From NCBI GenBank assembly GCA_026645775.1, contig JAPKMS010000169.1:1-32267 (forward strand): DNA of 32,267 nucleotides, written 5' to 3'. Both the position numbers and the translations under genes were made by a program. The notes beneath the pieces are model-generated. The model did not search any database and was not told the DNA's origin. It worked only from the letters and a program-made list of their open reading frames with translations. This document shows, in pieces, positions 9,754-18,751 of the stretch (its first letter is position 1; every line of letters starts with the position of its first letter). The DNA is from Anaerolineae bacterium. Its GTDB lineage: Bacteria > Chloroflexota > Anaerolineae > CG2-30-64-16.

Positions 9754-10920
9754 ATGTCACAAGAAACCTTAGACAGCCCACCGCCTCGCATCTGCATCCT
9801 GACCGCCGATTCCGGGGGTGGGCATCGTGCCGCAACGCGGAGCCTCACTGAAGCGCTGACGGGCCGTGCACGCGTGTCCGCCCTCAGCCTATTGGATGAT
9901 CACACACCGTTTCCCATCAACACCTTATCAGAGGTCTACGGTCCGTCGGTCAACTTTGCGCCCAACGTCTATCACATCCTCTATCAGGCGATTGCTTCGC
10001 GCCGGCGCATCGTTGCGCTGGAACGCGCCGCTTACCCGCTTGTGCACCGCCGGATCGCCAAAGCGCTGGCAGACGAACAGCCCGATCTGTGGATCAGCGT
10101 CCACCCCTTACAGGTCGATGTGCCCATCTGGAATTTGCGCCAGATGGGCAGCCGCGCACCCTTCGTCACTGTGGTGACGGACCCGGTCACACCCCATCCG
10201 GCCTGGTTTTGCCCGGACACTGACCTATGCGTAGTTGCGACCGAGGCGGCCCGTGAGGTCGCCCTGGCCTGTGGCGTGCCACCGCAGCGGGTGCAGGTGA
10301 TCGGGCTGCCGATCCGGCGCGCATTTGAAGAGCCGCGCACCGAGACAAAGGCGGAGACGCGCAGTCGCCTGGGCCTCGCGCCCGACTGTCCGCTGGTGCT
10401 GATGACCGGGGGAGGCGCGGGCATCGGGCGGATGCTCCCCATCGCCCGGGCCGTGACAGCGCGGCTGGCCCACAGCGCCGCCCGCGCCCAAATCGTCATC
10501 ATTGCTGGCCGCAACCAAACGCTGTTAGAGCAGGTGCGAAGCCAACGCTGGCCGATTCCGCTGACAGCGGTGGGCTACGTGGAGAATATGGCCGACTGGC
10601 TTGCGGCAGCCAATCTGCTGATCAGCAAAGCCGGGCCGGGGACGCTGGCAGAGGCCGCATGTTTGGGTATTCCGGTGCTGATCACCGACTACGTGCCGGG
10701 CCAGGAAGCTGGCAACATCGCCTGGGTCGAGCAGCACGGCGCGGGTGTGTACGAAGCGGACCCCGGCCGTATCGCGGCGTTGGTGGAAGAGTGGCTGCAA
10801 CCAGGTCACACCGCGCTGGCAGCGATGGCGGCGCAAGCGCGCGCCATCGCCCGCCCTCAGGCCGCAGCCAAGATCGCCGATGCGGCGCTGGCGTTGTTGC
10901 GCGAACGGACAGTCGCGTAA
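9754..10920 (+). CDS. MGDG synthase-like / GT28 family glycosyltransferase
   Basis: 388 aa; ICILTADSGGGHRAATRSL N-terminus and ISKAGPGTLAEAACLGIPVLITDYVPGQEAGNIAWV C-terminus. Confidence 0.88.
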   Translation: MSQETLDSPPPRICILTADSGGGHRAATRSLTEALTGRARVSALSLLDDHTPFPINTLSEVYGPSVNFAPNVYHILYQAIASRRRIVALERAAYPLVHRRIAKALADEQPDLWISVHPLQVDVPIWNLRQMGSRAPFVTVVTDPVTPHPAWFCPDTDLCVVATEAAREVALACGVPPQRVQVIGLPIRRAFEEPRTETKAETRSRLGLAPDCPLVLMTGGGAGIGRMLPIARAVTARLAHSAARAQIVIIAGRNQTLLEQVRSQRWPIPLTAVGYVENMADWLAAANLLISKAGPGTLAEAACLGIPVLITDYVPGQEAGNIAWVEQHGAGVYEADPGRIAALVEEWLQPGHTALAAMAAQARAIARPQAAAKIADAALALLRERTVA

Positions 10921-10977
10921 CCCTGTCGCAGTCCGTGCATCAAAGTTGTCGGTATTTGTCCAAAAGGAGAACGCGTC

Positions 10978-11400
10978 ATGACCACCGCAAACATCACATG
11001 GATTGAAGACGTGCAGTTCGTCGCCTCAAGCGACTCCGGCCATGCTATTGTCATGGATTCCTCCGCCGACGTGGGTGGACACAACAGCGCCGCGCGGCCT
11101 ATGGAGGTGCTGCTGATGGGCTTGCTGGGCTGTACGTCCATGGATGTCATCAGCATTTTGAAGAAGAAGCGCCAGCCGGTGCAAGGGTTCAAGATCTTCG
11201 CCACCGGCGAACGCTCACCTGAACACCCCAAGAAATACACCAAGATCCACCTGGAATATGTGGCCTACGGTGACGTGGACCCGAAGGCGCTGGCACGGGC
11301 CGTCGAGCTTTCGGAAACGACCTATTGCGGCGCCATCGCCACCCTGCGCGGTGTCGCGGAAATCACGTCCAGCTACCGCGTCGAGCCGGCTGCCACCTGA
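10978..11400 (+). CDS. OsmC family protein
   Basis: 140 aa; RPMEVLLMGLLGCTSMDVISILKKKRQPV and ALARAVELSETTYCGAIATLRGVAEI. Confidence 0.9.
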   Translation: MTTANITWIEDVQFVASSDSGHAIVMDSSADVGGHNSAARPMEVLLMGLLGCTSMDVISILKKKRQPVQGFKIFATGERSPEHPKKYTKIHLEYVAYGDVDPKALARAVELSETTYCGAIATLRGVAEITSSYRVEPAAT

Positions 11401-11413
11401 GTGCGGGCCATAC

Positions 11414-11980
11414 ATGCAACCCACAGACTCGATCACCCGCCGGCCCTCGCCGTTCTTATGGGGCCTGGTGCTCCTTAGCGTGGTGACGTTGGCGGCCGGG
11501 GTTTGGAGCTGGCAGACGCAGCACGCACAGACTGCCAGCCCGGCGCGGCCGACGGTATCTGTCTCAACGCGTCCGGCGCCGGATTTCACCCTGACAGCCA
11601 TCGACGGGGTCACAGTCCGCCTGAGCGATCTGCGCGGCAAGGTCGTGTTACTCAACTTCTGGGCGACGTGGTGTCCGCCCTGTGAAGCCGAGTTGCCTGA
11701 CCTGAACGCGCTGCACCGCGATTACGCTGAGGCGCAGGGTTTCACGGTGGTGGGCATCGATATGGAAGAGGCCCCGGCAGATGTCAGCGCGTTTGCTGAG
11801 GCGCGGGGGTTGATCTACCCGCTGCTGCTCGACACTGACGGCGTTGTCACCAACGACCGTTTCGGTGTCCGCTCCTTGCCGACCTCGATGATTATCGACC
11901 GGGATGGCGTGATCCGCGACACCTGGGTCGGGCAGATCACGCGAGCCGCGATGCTGGCGAGGTTGAAAGAAGTCTGGTAG
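11414..11980 (+). CDS. TlpA-like thioredoxin/redoxin family protein
   Basis: In-frame ATG 11414 (MQPTDSITRR), TM anchor, LNFWATWCPPCEAELPDLNAL; 11258 start would overlap osmC heavily. Confidence 0.9.
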   Translation: MQPTDSITRRPSPFLWGLVLLSVVTLAAGVWSWQTQHAQTASPARPTVSVSTRPAPDFTLTAIDGVTVRLSDLRGKVVLLNFWATWCPPCEAELPDLNALHRDYAEAQGFTVVGIDMEEAPADVSAFAEARGLIYPLLLDTDGVVTNDRFGVRSLPTSMIIDRDGVIRDTWVGQITRAAMLARLKEVW

Positions 11981-11986
11981 GAGTGT

Positions 11987-13048
11987 TCAGTCCGCGGCAG
12001 CCTGTTGATGCCGCCGCCGCATCAAGCTCAGCACTTTTGGCATAGCGGTTGTATACGCCCAGTATGCAACCCAGTTGGTGGCAAAATCCCAAGCGCCAAT
12101 GTGCGGCATAAACTCACCGCCGAAACCCTGCTTAAACCGGAACACACCCCACATCGGATCGCTTTCCTCTAACACGCCCGGCGCACCCCACCAGTCGTAG
12201 CGCGTGCAGCCGGCCGCCTTCGCCCAACGCAACGCAGCCCATTGCAGCGCGTAGTTAGGCATGAGCTCACGGCTCTGGCTGGTGGATGCGCCGTAGAAAT
12301 ACCACGCGGTCCTCCCGAAACGAAACAGGATCAGCCCGGCCACCGGGGCGCCCCCCACCTCGGCCAGCAGCAGATGCGCCAACCCCTCAGCCAGGAACCG
12401 CTCCCAGATCGCCCGATAATACGCGAACGGCCGCACCAGGAAACCATCGCGCTGACCGGTTTCAACATACATCGCATAAAACGCCGCCAGATCGGCCGCA
12501 CTGCCATCGCGCACCACGACGCCTCGCCGTTCTGCAAGCCGGATGTTGTAGCGCCATTTGGGCTTCATGCCGGCCAACAGTTCCTCCTCGGAAGGCGCCA
12601 GATCGGAAACCACCGTGTTACTGTACTGGATCTGCTCTGCCGAAGGGCGCCAGCCGCGACGCATCAGCATCGCAGCTACAGTTTGGCCGGTTTCAAGGTC
12701 ACCTCGTACATCGGGATCGATCTTGACGAAGAATGCACCGGCACGCCGGGCCGCGTTCTCAAGATCATCCAGGACTTGGCCGGCCAATCCAGCGTCTGCC
12801 CAATCCAAAATCGGCCCCTTCGGCACGTAAGCGACCGCCACCGGCGCCCTCGACCAGAGCCGCCGCACGAGCAAGGCTGCCGCAGCCGCCGGACGCCCCT
12901 CAATCGTCCAGAACAGCCGCCTTGCACGCCAGCCGGTCTGCAACTTCGTCTCGCCCCAAGCCCAACTTTGCAGAATGTGCGGTGCGGGCAGTGCGAGCAG
13001 CGCGGCCTCCCACTCCGTCTGGGTCTTGATTTCGGTCAGATCAGCCAC
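11987..13048 (-). CDS. FemAB/FemX-like peptidoglycan bridge aminoacyltransferase (paralogue 2)
   Basis: GTG start at 13048 (VADLTEIKTQTEW) overlapping the stop of the upstream paralogue; MKPKWRYNIRLAERRGVVVRDG; C-terminal YDWWGAPGV...FKQGFGGEF. Confidence 0.85.
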   Translation of the reverse strand: MADLTEIKTQTEWEAALLALPAPHILQSWAWGETKLQTGWRARRLFWTIEGRPAAAAALLVRRLWSRAPVAVAYVPKGPILDWADAGLAGQVLDDLENAARRAGAFFVKIDPDVRGDLETGQTVAAMLMRRGWRPSAEQIQYSNTVVSDLAPSEEELLAGMKPKWRYNIRLAERRGVVVRDGSAADLAAFYAMYVETGQRDGFLVRPFAYYRAIWERFLAEGLAHLLLAEVGGAPVAGLILFRFGRTAWYFYGASTSQSRELMPNYALQWAALRWAKAAGCTRYDWWGAPGVLEESDPMWGVFRFKQGFGGEFMPHIGAWDFATNWVAYWAYTTAMPKVLSLMRRRHQQAAAD

Positions 13049-14189
13049 CGGCCTGACTCCCTGAGCGTCGCACACGCAACGCCAGCCGATAGAGCGCATA
13101 CCCCGCGGACGACAGCGGCAGATCCCACGCGCCGGTGTAGCGCACCACCTGCCCGCCGAACCCCTGCTTGAATCGGTAGACGCCCCATAAGCCTCCTTCG
13201 CCCCAACTCTCCGGCTCGGCATAAGCCCCCGGGTTCTCGCCCACCGCATCGGGGATTCCCCACAGATCGTAGATGGCACAGCCACGCGCCTTGGCCCAGC
13301 GCATGGCAGCCCATTGCAGGGCGTGGTTGGGCATCAGGTTGCGACCCGACTCGCCCGATGCCCCCCACATGTACCAGGCGTTTCGCCCCACCGCAAACAC
13401 CGCAATGGCCGCCAGCAGAGCGCCTTCGTGCTCGGCCAACAGCCAGATCATCTGCCCCCCCGGCGTAAACAGCTCAGCCGCCAGTGCATAGTAGTCGGCG
13501 CTGTGCACGCCAAAGCCATCCCGCGCACCGGTAACCTCCAGCAGTTTCTGGATCGCAGGGAGATCGGCTGGGGCGCCGTCGCGCACCGTCACGCCTCGGC
13601 GCTCAGCCAGGCGGATGTTGTAGCGCCATTTGGGCTTCATGCGGGCCAGCAGGGTCTCTTCGTCGGCTGCCAGGTCGATATGGATGGTGCTGAGCGGCTG
13701 CACGCGTTGCGGGCTCAGGCGAAAGCCGTAGCCGGCCAACATCCGGGCCACCTCGGGAGAATCCGCCAGCTCGGGCTCGATCTTCAGCAACGCGGCTCGC
13801 TGCTTCAACGCGAACTCACGTGCCATCGTGAGGACCGCGCGCGCCTGGGCAGGATCAGCCCAGTCTACCACCGGGCCTTTGGGCATGTAGGCAAGCGTCT
13901 GGCCCCAGGGCAGCCGCCGGTAGAGGATGCTGGCGCCGCCCAGGATGGGCGCATCCGGGCTGGGGATCGTGCGCAGGAGCGCACATTGAGATGTCCACCC
14001 AAAGGCGCTCTTCAGCCGCGCCCACAGCGTGGTTTGCAGCACGTGACCGGCAGGATGCGCGGCCACGAACGCGTCCCAGGCCGCGTCCGCGTCGATTCGG
14101 GCGCCGAGCGCCGCCTGCTGGCGAGCGGTCACCCAAACGTGCTGGGGCGCGGGGACGTCGGAGTAGAGCTTTTCGAGATCATGAGACAT
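13041..14189 (-). CDS. FemAB/FemX-like peptidoglycan bridge aminoacyltransferase (paralogue 1)
   Basis: 382 aa; MKPKWRYNIRLAERRGVTVRDG, HALQWAAMRWAKARGCAIYDLWGIPD, FKQGFGGQVV. Confidence 0.9.
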   Translation of the reverse strand: MSHDLEKLYSDVPAPQHVWVTARQQAALGARIDADAAWDAFVAAHPAGHVLQTTLWARLKSAFGWTSQCALLRTIPSPDAPILGGASILYRRLPWGQTLAYMPKGPVVDWADPAQARAVLTMAREFALKQRAALLKIEPELADSPEVARMLAGYGFRLSPQRVQPLSTIHIDLAADEETLLARMKPKWRYNIRLAERRGVTVRDGAPADLPAIQKLLEVTGARDGFGVHSADYYALAAELFTPGGQMIWLLAEHEGALLAAIAVFAVGRNAWYMWGASGESGRNLMPNHALQWAAMRWAKARGCAIYDLWGIPDAVGENPGAYAEPESWGEGGLWGVYRFKQGFGGQVVRYTGAWDLPLSSAGYALYRLALRVRRSGSQAGG

Positions 14190-14315
14190 CGGCTAGTCCA
14201 CCGGCGCAGGGGTCTGGCCCGCACGCCGGCTCGGATTATACACGCGTCCGCGATCTTCCGAGAAATCACCGCGGCGCCGGTCTCGATCCAGCCGGCGCCA
14301 CAAATCGTACCGGCT

Positions 14316-14344
14316 TTGACAGGCTCCCCCCGCCGTGCTATCAT
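14316..14344 (+). promoter_or_regulatory. Predicted sigma70-type promoter (TTGACA-17-TATCAT)
   Basis: TTGACA 14316-14321, 17-nt spacer, TATCAT 14339-14344. Confidence 0.65.
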
Positions 14345-14357
14345 CGACATCAGAACA

Positions 14358-14390
14358 ACGTGCGACGTGCATGAACGGGGCGTCGCACGT
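14358..14390. repeat. Perfect 10-bp inverted repeat just downstream of the promoter (operator or 5'UTR hairpin)
   Basis: ACGTGCGACG-13 nt-CGTCGCACGT. Confidence 0.7.
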
Positions 14391-15138
14391 TAATTACGTC
14401 TGGAATGGGAAAGAAATGCAAGCAAATCTGATCAACGGCTGGCGCGAAGTGCTCGCGCGTATTTTTGATGGCTTTGATGTGGAATATGGCGTGATGCCTG
14501 AGTGGCTGGTGAACCCCGAGACCAATCGGCGGCTGAAATTGGATCACCTTTATCCCGATGTTGGGGTGGCGGTGCGGTTTGTTGGCATGGAAGGCACGCA
14601 GCGCAAACAGCGCAAAAGTGATGAAGAAGTAGTTGCTGAGGAAGATCGCGAGACGGCGCGCGCGACCGTCTGCCGCGAGCACGGCGTGATCCTGATCAGC
14701 ATCGATCCCGATGGTGAACCGCGGGTGGCACTGCGCAATCTGGAGATGGGGCTCGCGCGGGCCGCGGCACAACTGGCGCAAAACGCCGCGGTGGCACACG
14801 CGCGGAAGCAAAAGCTGATGCCTCAGATCAGCGTTGCGCGCCGCCGCGCCGGGGAGTTTACGCCCAAGCTTACCCCGCCGGAAAAGCTGGCCCTCTACGC
14901 CGAGATGTGGTGGGATCGTCAGGCGACCCTCACCGCCCGGCCGGCTGAAACCCAGAAGCCTAGCAAGCCACAGCCCTATCGCGTGGGCATGGAAGTCGCC
15001 CACGAGCGCTTTGGTTCCGGCCAGATCACGGAGATCACGCCCGATGGCAACGATCTCGTCGTCACGGTGGACTTTCCTGAGGCGGGCGTACGCAGCTTCT
15101 ACGCCAGCTTGGTGACAAGCAAGCTGCTGCCACAATAA
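14371..15138 (+). CDS. Uncharacterised protein: degenerate DUF559/Vsr-like nuclease-fold region plus C-terminal PcrA/UvrD Tudor-like domain
   Basis: LKLDHLYPDVGVAVRFVG...VCREHGVILISID and VGMEVAHERFGSGQITEITPDGNDLVVTVDFPEAGVRSFYASL; listed start 14335 lies within the promoter, so ATG 14371 or 14416 is likelier. Confidence 0.65.
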   Translation: MNGASHVNYVWNGKEMQANLINGWREVLARIFDGFDVEYGVMPEWLVNPETNRRLKLDHLYPDVGVAVRFVGMEGTQRKQRKSDEEVVAEEDRETARATVCREHGVILISIDPDGEPRVALRNLEMGLARAAAQLAQNAAVAHARKQKLMPQISVARRRAGEFTPKLTPPEKLALYAEMWWDRQATLTARPAETQKPSKPQPYRVGMEVAHERFGSGQITEITPDGNDLVVTVDFPEAGVRSFYASLVTSKLLPQ

Positions 15139-15267
15139 GGAAGGGGAAGAGACTTCTGTCAGTCTGCTGTCGCGTCCCTGTCAAGCCGCCAGGCGGTCCT
15201 GGTGTAAACTGTGTCCGGTGCAGTAACATCCCGGCGCAACCCGATTCTTCGTCAGGCGAGGTGACAC

Positions 15268-16047
15268 ATGAACCGCACACGACAGATTTTCTACGGCATC
15301 CTGGCCGTCTATCTAGCTGCAATCGCCGCGGCGCTGGCGCTTGATATCGCCAGCCCGCGCCTCATCCAACAGCTCTTTATCGGGAGCACTGTTTTCTCGG
15401 TGGGTGTGGTGCTCCTGGATTTTCTGGGGGTGCTGGGTGGGCATCACGGGGGCGATACTGCCGGTGATGTCACTGCCGGCCACATCAGCGATGCTGATGC
15501 GAGCGTAGGGCATTTCGACGCCGGCCACTTGGCGGGCGATCACGCCGGCGGCAGCCATACGCCGCCGGATGCCGCGCCCCACGCAGACGGCGATTCGACG
15601 TCCACAGATCATGCCGCGCACCCCGGCCCAGACCACTCCCAGGCCGCCGCCCCCATCCTGTCGGTGTTGACCTACCTGCGCCTGTTCGTCTATTTCTGCC
15701 TGGGGTTCGGGCCCACCGGGTGGGTCGCGATGACGTCCGGCCGCAGCGCCCTGGTGAGCCTGGGGCTCGCGATCCCGGTCGGCCTGGTGGCGCTCCTCCT
15801 CGCGCAAGCATTCTTCCGTTTCCAACGACACGATACCGATTCGCAGGTGCGCGGGGCTGAGTTGGTGGGCCAGATGGCGACGGTGATCATTCCGTTGGAC
15901 GACACGACCATGGGCAGGGTGCGCATCCAGGTGGGCCCCGTCGTGATCGAGCAGTTTGCATTGGCCGCGCGCCCGGGTGCGGCCTTCGCGAATGGCGCCG
16001 CGGTGACGGTCACGTCCGTCACCGATGAGTGTGTCTACGTTCGCTGA
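15268..16047 (+). CDS. NfeD/YuaF-like membrane protein with His/Asp-rich loop
   Basis: 259 aa; TM helices at N-terminus and centre, C-terminal OB-like QVRGAELVGQMATVIIPLDDTTMGRVRIQVGPVVIEQFALA; directly upstream of two SPFH genes. Confidence 0.72.
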   Translation: MNRTRQIFYGILAVYLAAIAAALALDIASPRLIQQLFIGSTVFSVGVVLLDFLGVLGGHHGGDTAGDVTAGHISDADASVGHFDAGHLAGDHAGGSHTPPDAAPHADGDSTSTDHAAHPGPDHSQAAAPILSVLTYLRLFVYFCLGFGPTGWVAMTSGRSALVSLGLAIPVGLVALLLAQAFFRFQRHDTDSQVRGAELVGQMATVIIPLDDTTMGRVRIQVGPVVIEQFALAARPGAAFANGAAVTVTSVTDECVYVR

Positions 16048-16084
16048 ATTGGACCGATGGTCTAAGTGAAAGGAGTTGCTCCCT

Positions 16085-17491
16085 ATGCCACAATTGAGTT
16101 TGCTTGAAGGCGGAATGATCGGCGGCGTTCTGGCGCTGATCCTGTTCGCCATCATTCTGGTTCTGCTGCGCTCGCTGATTCGCGTGTGCCCCTCCGACCA
16201 CATCCTCGTAGTGACCGGCGGCACGGAAACCGAGGTCGGCGGCCGCAAATACGGATTTCGCCTCCAAAAAGGCGGCTGGACCCTGGTGATCCCGTTCATT
16301 CAGACCGCACAGGCCATCGACTTGACCATCTTGCCCATCAACGTGCGGGTGGAAGGGGTGAACTCAGCCAACGGCATCAACGTCGGCGCGGATGCCACCG
16401 CGTGCGTCTGCGTAGATGACATGAATGAAACACTGCTCTACAGCGCCGTGCAGCAACTGCTGGGCAAGTCCCGCAAGCAAATCCAAGATCAGATCCAGCA
16501 GACCATGATCGGCAACTTCCGGGCCGCGCTGAACAAGACCACCCCGTTGCAGGCCATCGGCATGGAGGAAAGCGCCGACATCGGGGCTGAAGGCGCCGGT
16601 GCGACAACCGGAACGGCGACAGTCACCGCCCCGATCATCGCACCAGCAGATGCCGAGGGTGAGCGCGCGACCTTCCGCAAAGTCCTACTGGAGGATTGCC
16701 AGCAGGATCTGAGCGCATTCGGCATGCAGGTGGTTTCGGTTTCGCTCCAACGCATCTGGGATACCTCGAACTACATTGCCAATCTGGCCAACAAGACCCT
16801 CTCCTACAAACGCCAGGAAGTAGAGATCGAGGAGGCCCGGCTGCGCGCACGGGCCGAACGCGCCGAGTCGGATGCCAACCGCCGCATGTCGGTAGCTGAA
16901 AGCGGCGCCAACGAGCGCATCCTGGCCGCACAGCAGGAGGTCGAGCTCTTTCGGCGCCAGCGGGATGCGGAAATCCGCCGGGCCAAGCTGGAGGCCGATA
17001 GTGCAGTCGCCCAAGCCCGGAACGCGGGCCAACGCCAGGTCGAAGAGATCAAAATCGAGCTCCAAAAGTTGAAGAACCAATCCGAGGTCACCCTTGCGGC
17101 GGATACGCACCGCCAAGCGGCCGAGATCCTGGCCACGGGCCAGGCCGAGGCGGTGCAAATCGTCCAACAAGCTCGCAATGACCTCTTGCAACAAAAGGTT
17201 GACCTGTTGGCAAAGAACGGCGACACCGGCAAGATCGCCCTTTTCATCACGCAGTTGCCCAAGCTGTTCGAAGCATACCAGGCGCATGCCGCCACGCAAC
17301 AGGTGGAGAACCTGCTGGTGCTGAACGAGGAAGACGGCTTCAACGCCGCGGTCAATCGCGGACCCGCAGCGATGGTCGACTTCCTGGCACGGCTGGAAGA
17401 GGGTTTCGGCGTCAGCGTCAAGGGCTTGCTGTCCAGCGCCAGCCAGGCTGACAGCCCGGTCGCACCGGTTGTTACGACGCAGGAGGCTTGA
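16085..17491 (+). CDS. SPFH/flotillin-like protein (copy 1)
   Basis: AAAGGAG before ATG 16085; N-terminal TM, CPSDHILVVTGG, Ala/Glu-rich coiled coil ARLRARAERAESDANRRM. Confidence 0.85.
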   Translation: MPQLSLLEGGMIGGVLALILFAIILVLLRSLIRVCPSDHILVVTGGTETEVGGRKYGFRLQKGGWTLVIPFIQTAQAIDLTILPINVRVEGVNSANGINVGADATACVCVDDMNETLLYSAVQQLLGKSRKQIQDQIQQTMIGNFRAALNKTTPLQAIGMEESADIGAEGAGATTGTATVTAPIIAPADAEGERATFRKVLLEDCQQDLSAFGMQVVSVSLQRIWDTSNYIANLANKTLSYKRQEVEIEEARLRARAERAESDANRRMSVAESGANERILAAQQEVELFRRQRDAEIRRAKLEADSAVAQARNAGQRQVEEIKIELQKLKNQSEVTLAADTHRQAAEILATGQAEAVQIVQQARNDLLQQKVDLLAKNGDTGKIALFITQLPKLFEAYQAHAATQQVENLLVLNEEDGFNAAVNRGPAAMVDFLARLEEGFGVSVKGLLSSASQADSPVAPVVTTQEA

Positions 17492-17493
17492 GC

Positions 17494-18735
17494 ATGATCG
17501 CTTTTCTGGCAGTCTTGATCGGGTTGATTGTCCTTACCCTGGTGTTCCAGGTTATCACCAAGATGAAATTGGTGCCGCCCAGCCGGCTGGCCGTGGTGCA
17601 CGGCAAAGGCGGCACGTTCCGCACCTACCGCGGAGGCCGCGTCTTTGTGCTGCCGCTGATCAACCGGTTCGACACCATGGACCTGACGCCGCAAACTACG
17701 ACCGTCGTGGTGGAGTCGGCCATCGCCAAGGGCATCGTGCCGCTGACGGTGAAAGCCACTGTGAGCTTCGCCGTCGCCAAGTCGGAACGCGGCCTGATCA
17801 ACGCGGTCAAGCGCATCCTGCACCTGACCAACAATTGGGCCGAGCTCCAGGCCATCGCGACCTCGATCATCGAAGGCCACCTGCGCGACTCCATCGCCAG
17901 CATGACGCCCGAAGAGGTGATGAGCCACAAAGACCGCCTGATCCAGAGCATGATCAAGGTCTGCAAATCGGATCTGGAGGGCATTGGCCTGGAAATTACC
18001 ACCATGAACATCGCCGACGTCGAGGATCACCGGCTGGATGGCGTGAAGGAGCCCGACCTCTACATCGCGCTGCTGAAACGCATCCAGACCGCCAACGCCG
18101 AGAGCCAGTCCCGCGAGGCAAAGGCCATGGCGCGCGCCAGCGCCAAAGAGCAGGAAGAGGAGCGGCGCGCCGAGGTGGCGATCCGCGCGCTGGACAACGA
18201 ACGGCAGAACATCGACGCCAAGACCAAGGTACTGATCGCGCAGGAACGGCAGCGCGGTGCGATCGGCATGCAAGAGGCGACCCGCAACGCCGAATCCGAG
18301 GTGGCGGGTGTGCATGCCCAGATCGAGGCAGAAAAGCAGCGCATCGAGATGGTCAGGGCGCAATTCCAGGCCAACACGCTGGTGCCGGCCCAGGCAACTC
18401 AGCACAAGGCGATCGAAGACGCGCGGGCCGACGCCGCGGGGATCCGGGGCCAGGCCCAGGCCGAGCTGGAGCAGCTCAGCCGCACGATCACGATTGTACA
18501 AGGCGGCGGCGATCAGGGCATGACCGCGTACATCATTGAGAAGTTCGGCGGGCTGGTGGAGGCTTTTGCAGGCACCCTCAACCTGTTCCCGGTCCAACAC
18601 ATCAGTGTCATCGCCGGGCGCCGGCAGGCGGATGGCCCCATCTCGGCCATCCACCCCAGCGCGGTGGATGCCACCTTGAATCAACGCATCGCCCAGATCT
18701 TGGGTGCGGCGGCCACAAACAGACCTGAAAACTAA
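17494..18735 (+). CDS. SPFH/flotillin-like protein (copy 2)
   Basis: N-terminal TM, VPPSRLAVVHGKGGTFRTYRGGRVFVLPLINRFDTMDLTPQTTTV, coiled coil AEKQRIEMVRAQFQANTLVPAQA. Confidence 0.9.
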   Translation: MIAFLAVLIGLIVLTLVFQVITKMKLVPPSRLAVVHGKGGTFRTYRGGRVFVLPLINRFDTMDLTPQTTTVVVESAIAKGIVPLTVKATVSFAVAKSERGLINAVKRILHLTNNWAELQAIATSIIEGHLRDSIASMTPEEVMSHKDRLIQSMIKVCKSDLEGIGLEITTMNIADVEDHRLDGVKEPDLYIALLKRIQTANAESQSREAKAMARASAKEQEEERRAEVAIRALDNERQNIDAKTKVLIAQERQRGAIGMQEATRNAESEVAGVHAQIEAEKQRIEMVRAQFQANTLVPAQATQHKAIEDARADAAGIRGQAQAELEQLSRTITIVQGGGDQGMTAYIIEKFGGLVEAFAGTLNLFPVQHISVIAGRRQADGPISAIHPSAVDATLNQRIAQILGAAATNRPEN

Positions 18736-18751
18736 AAACACAGGCGAATTA

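Noticed and set aside
14335-14370. Start of the Tudor-domain protein at 14335
   Set aside because: It overlaps the predicted -10 element (14339-14344); ATG 14371 or 14416 is more plausible.
12242-14393. Plus-strand ORFs of 309 aa (12242-13171) and 359 aa (13314-14393) across the FemAB genes
   Set aside because: Antisense shadows of two well-supported FemAB genes; composition (Arg/His/Pro-rich) is typical of spurious GC-rich frames.
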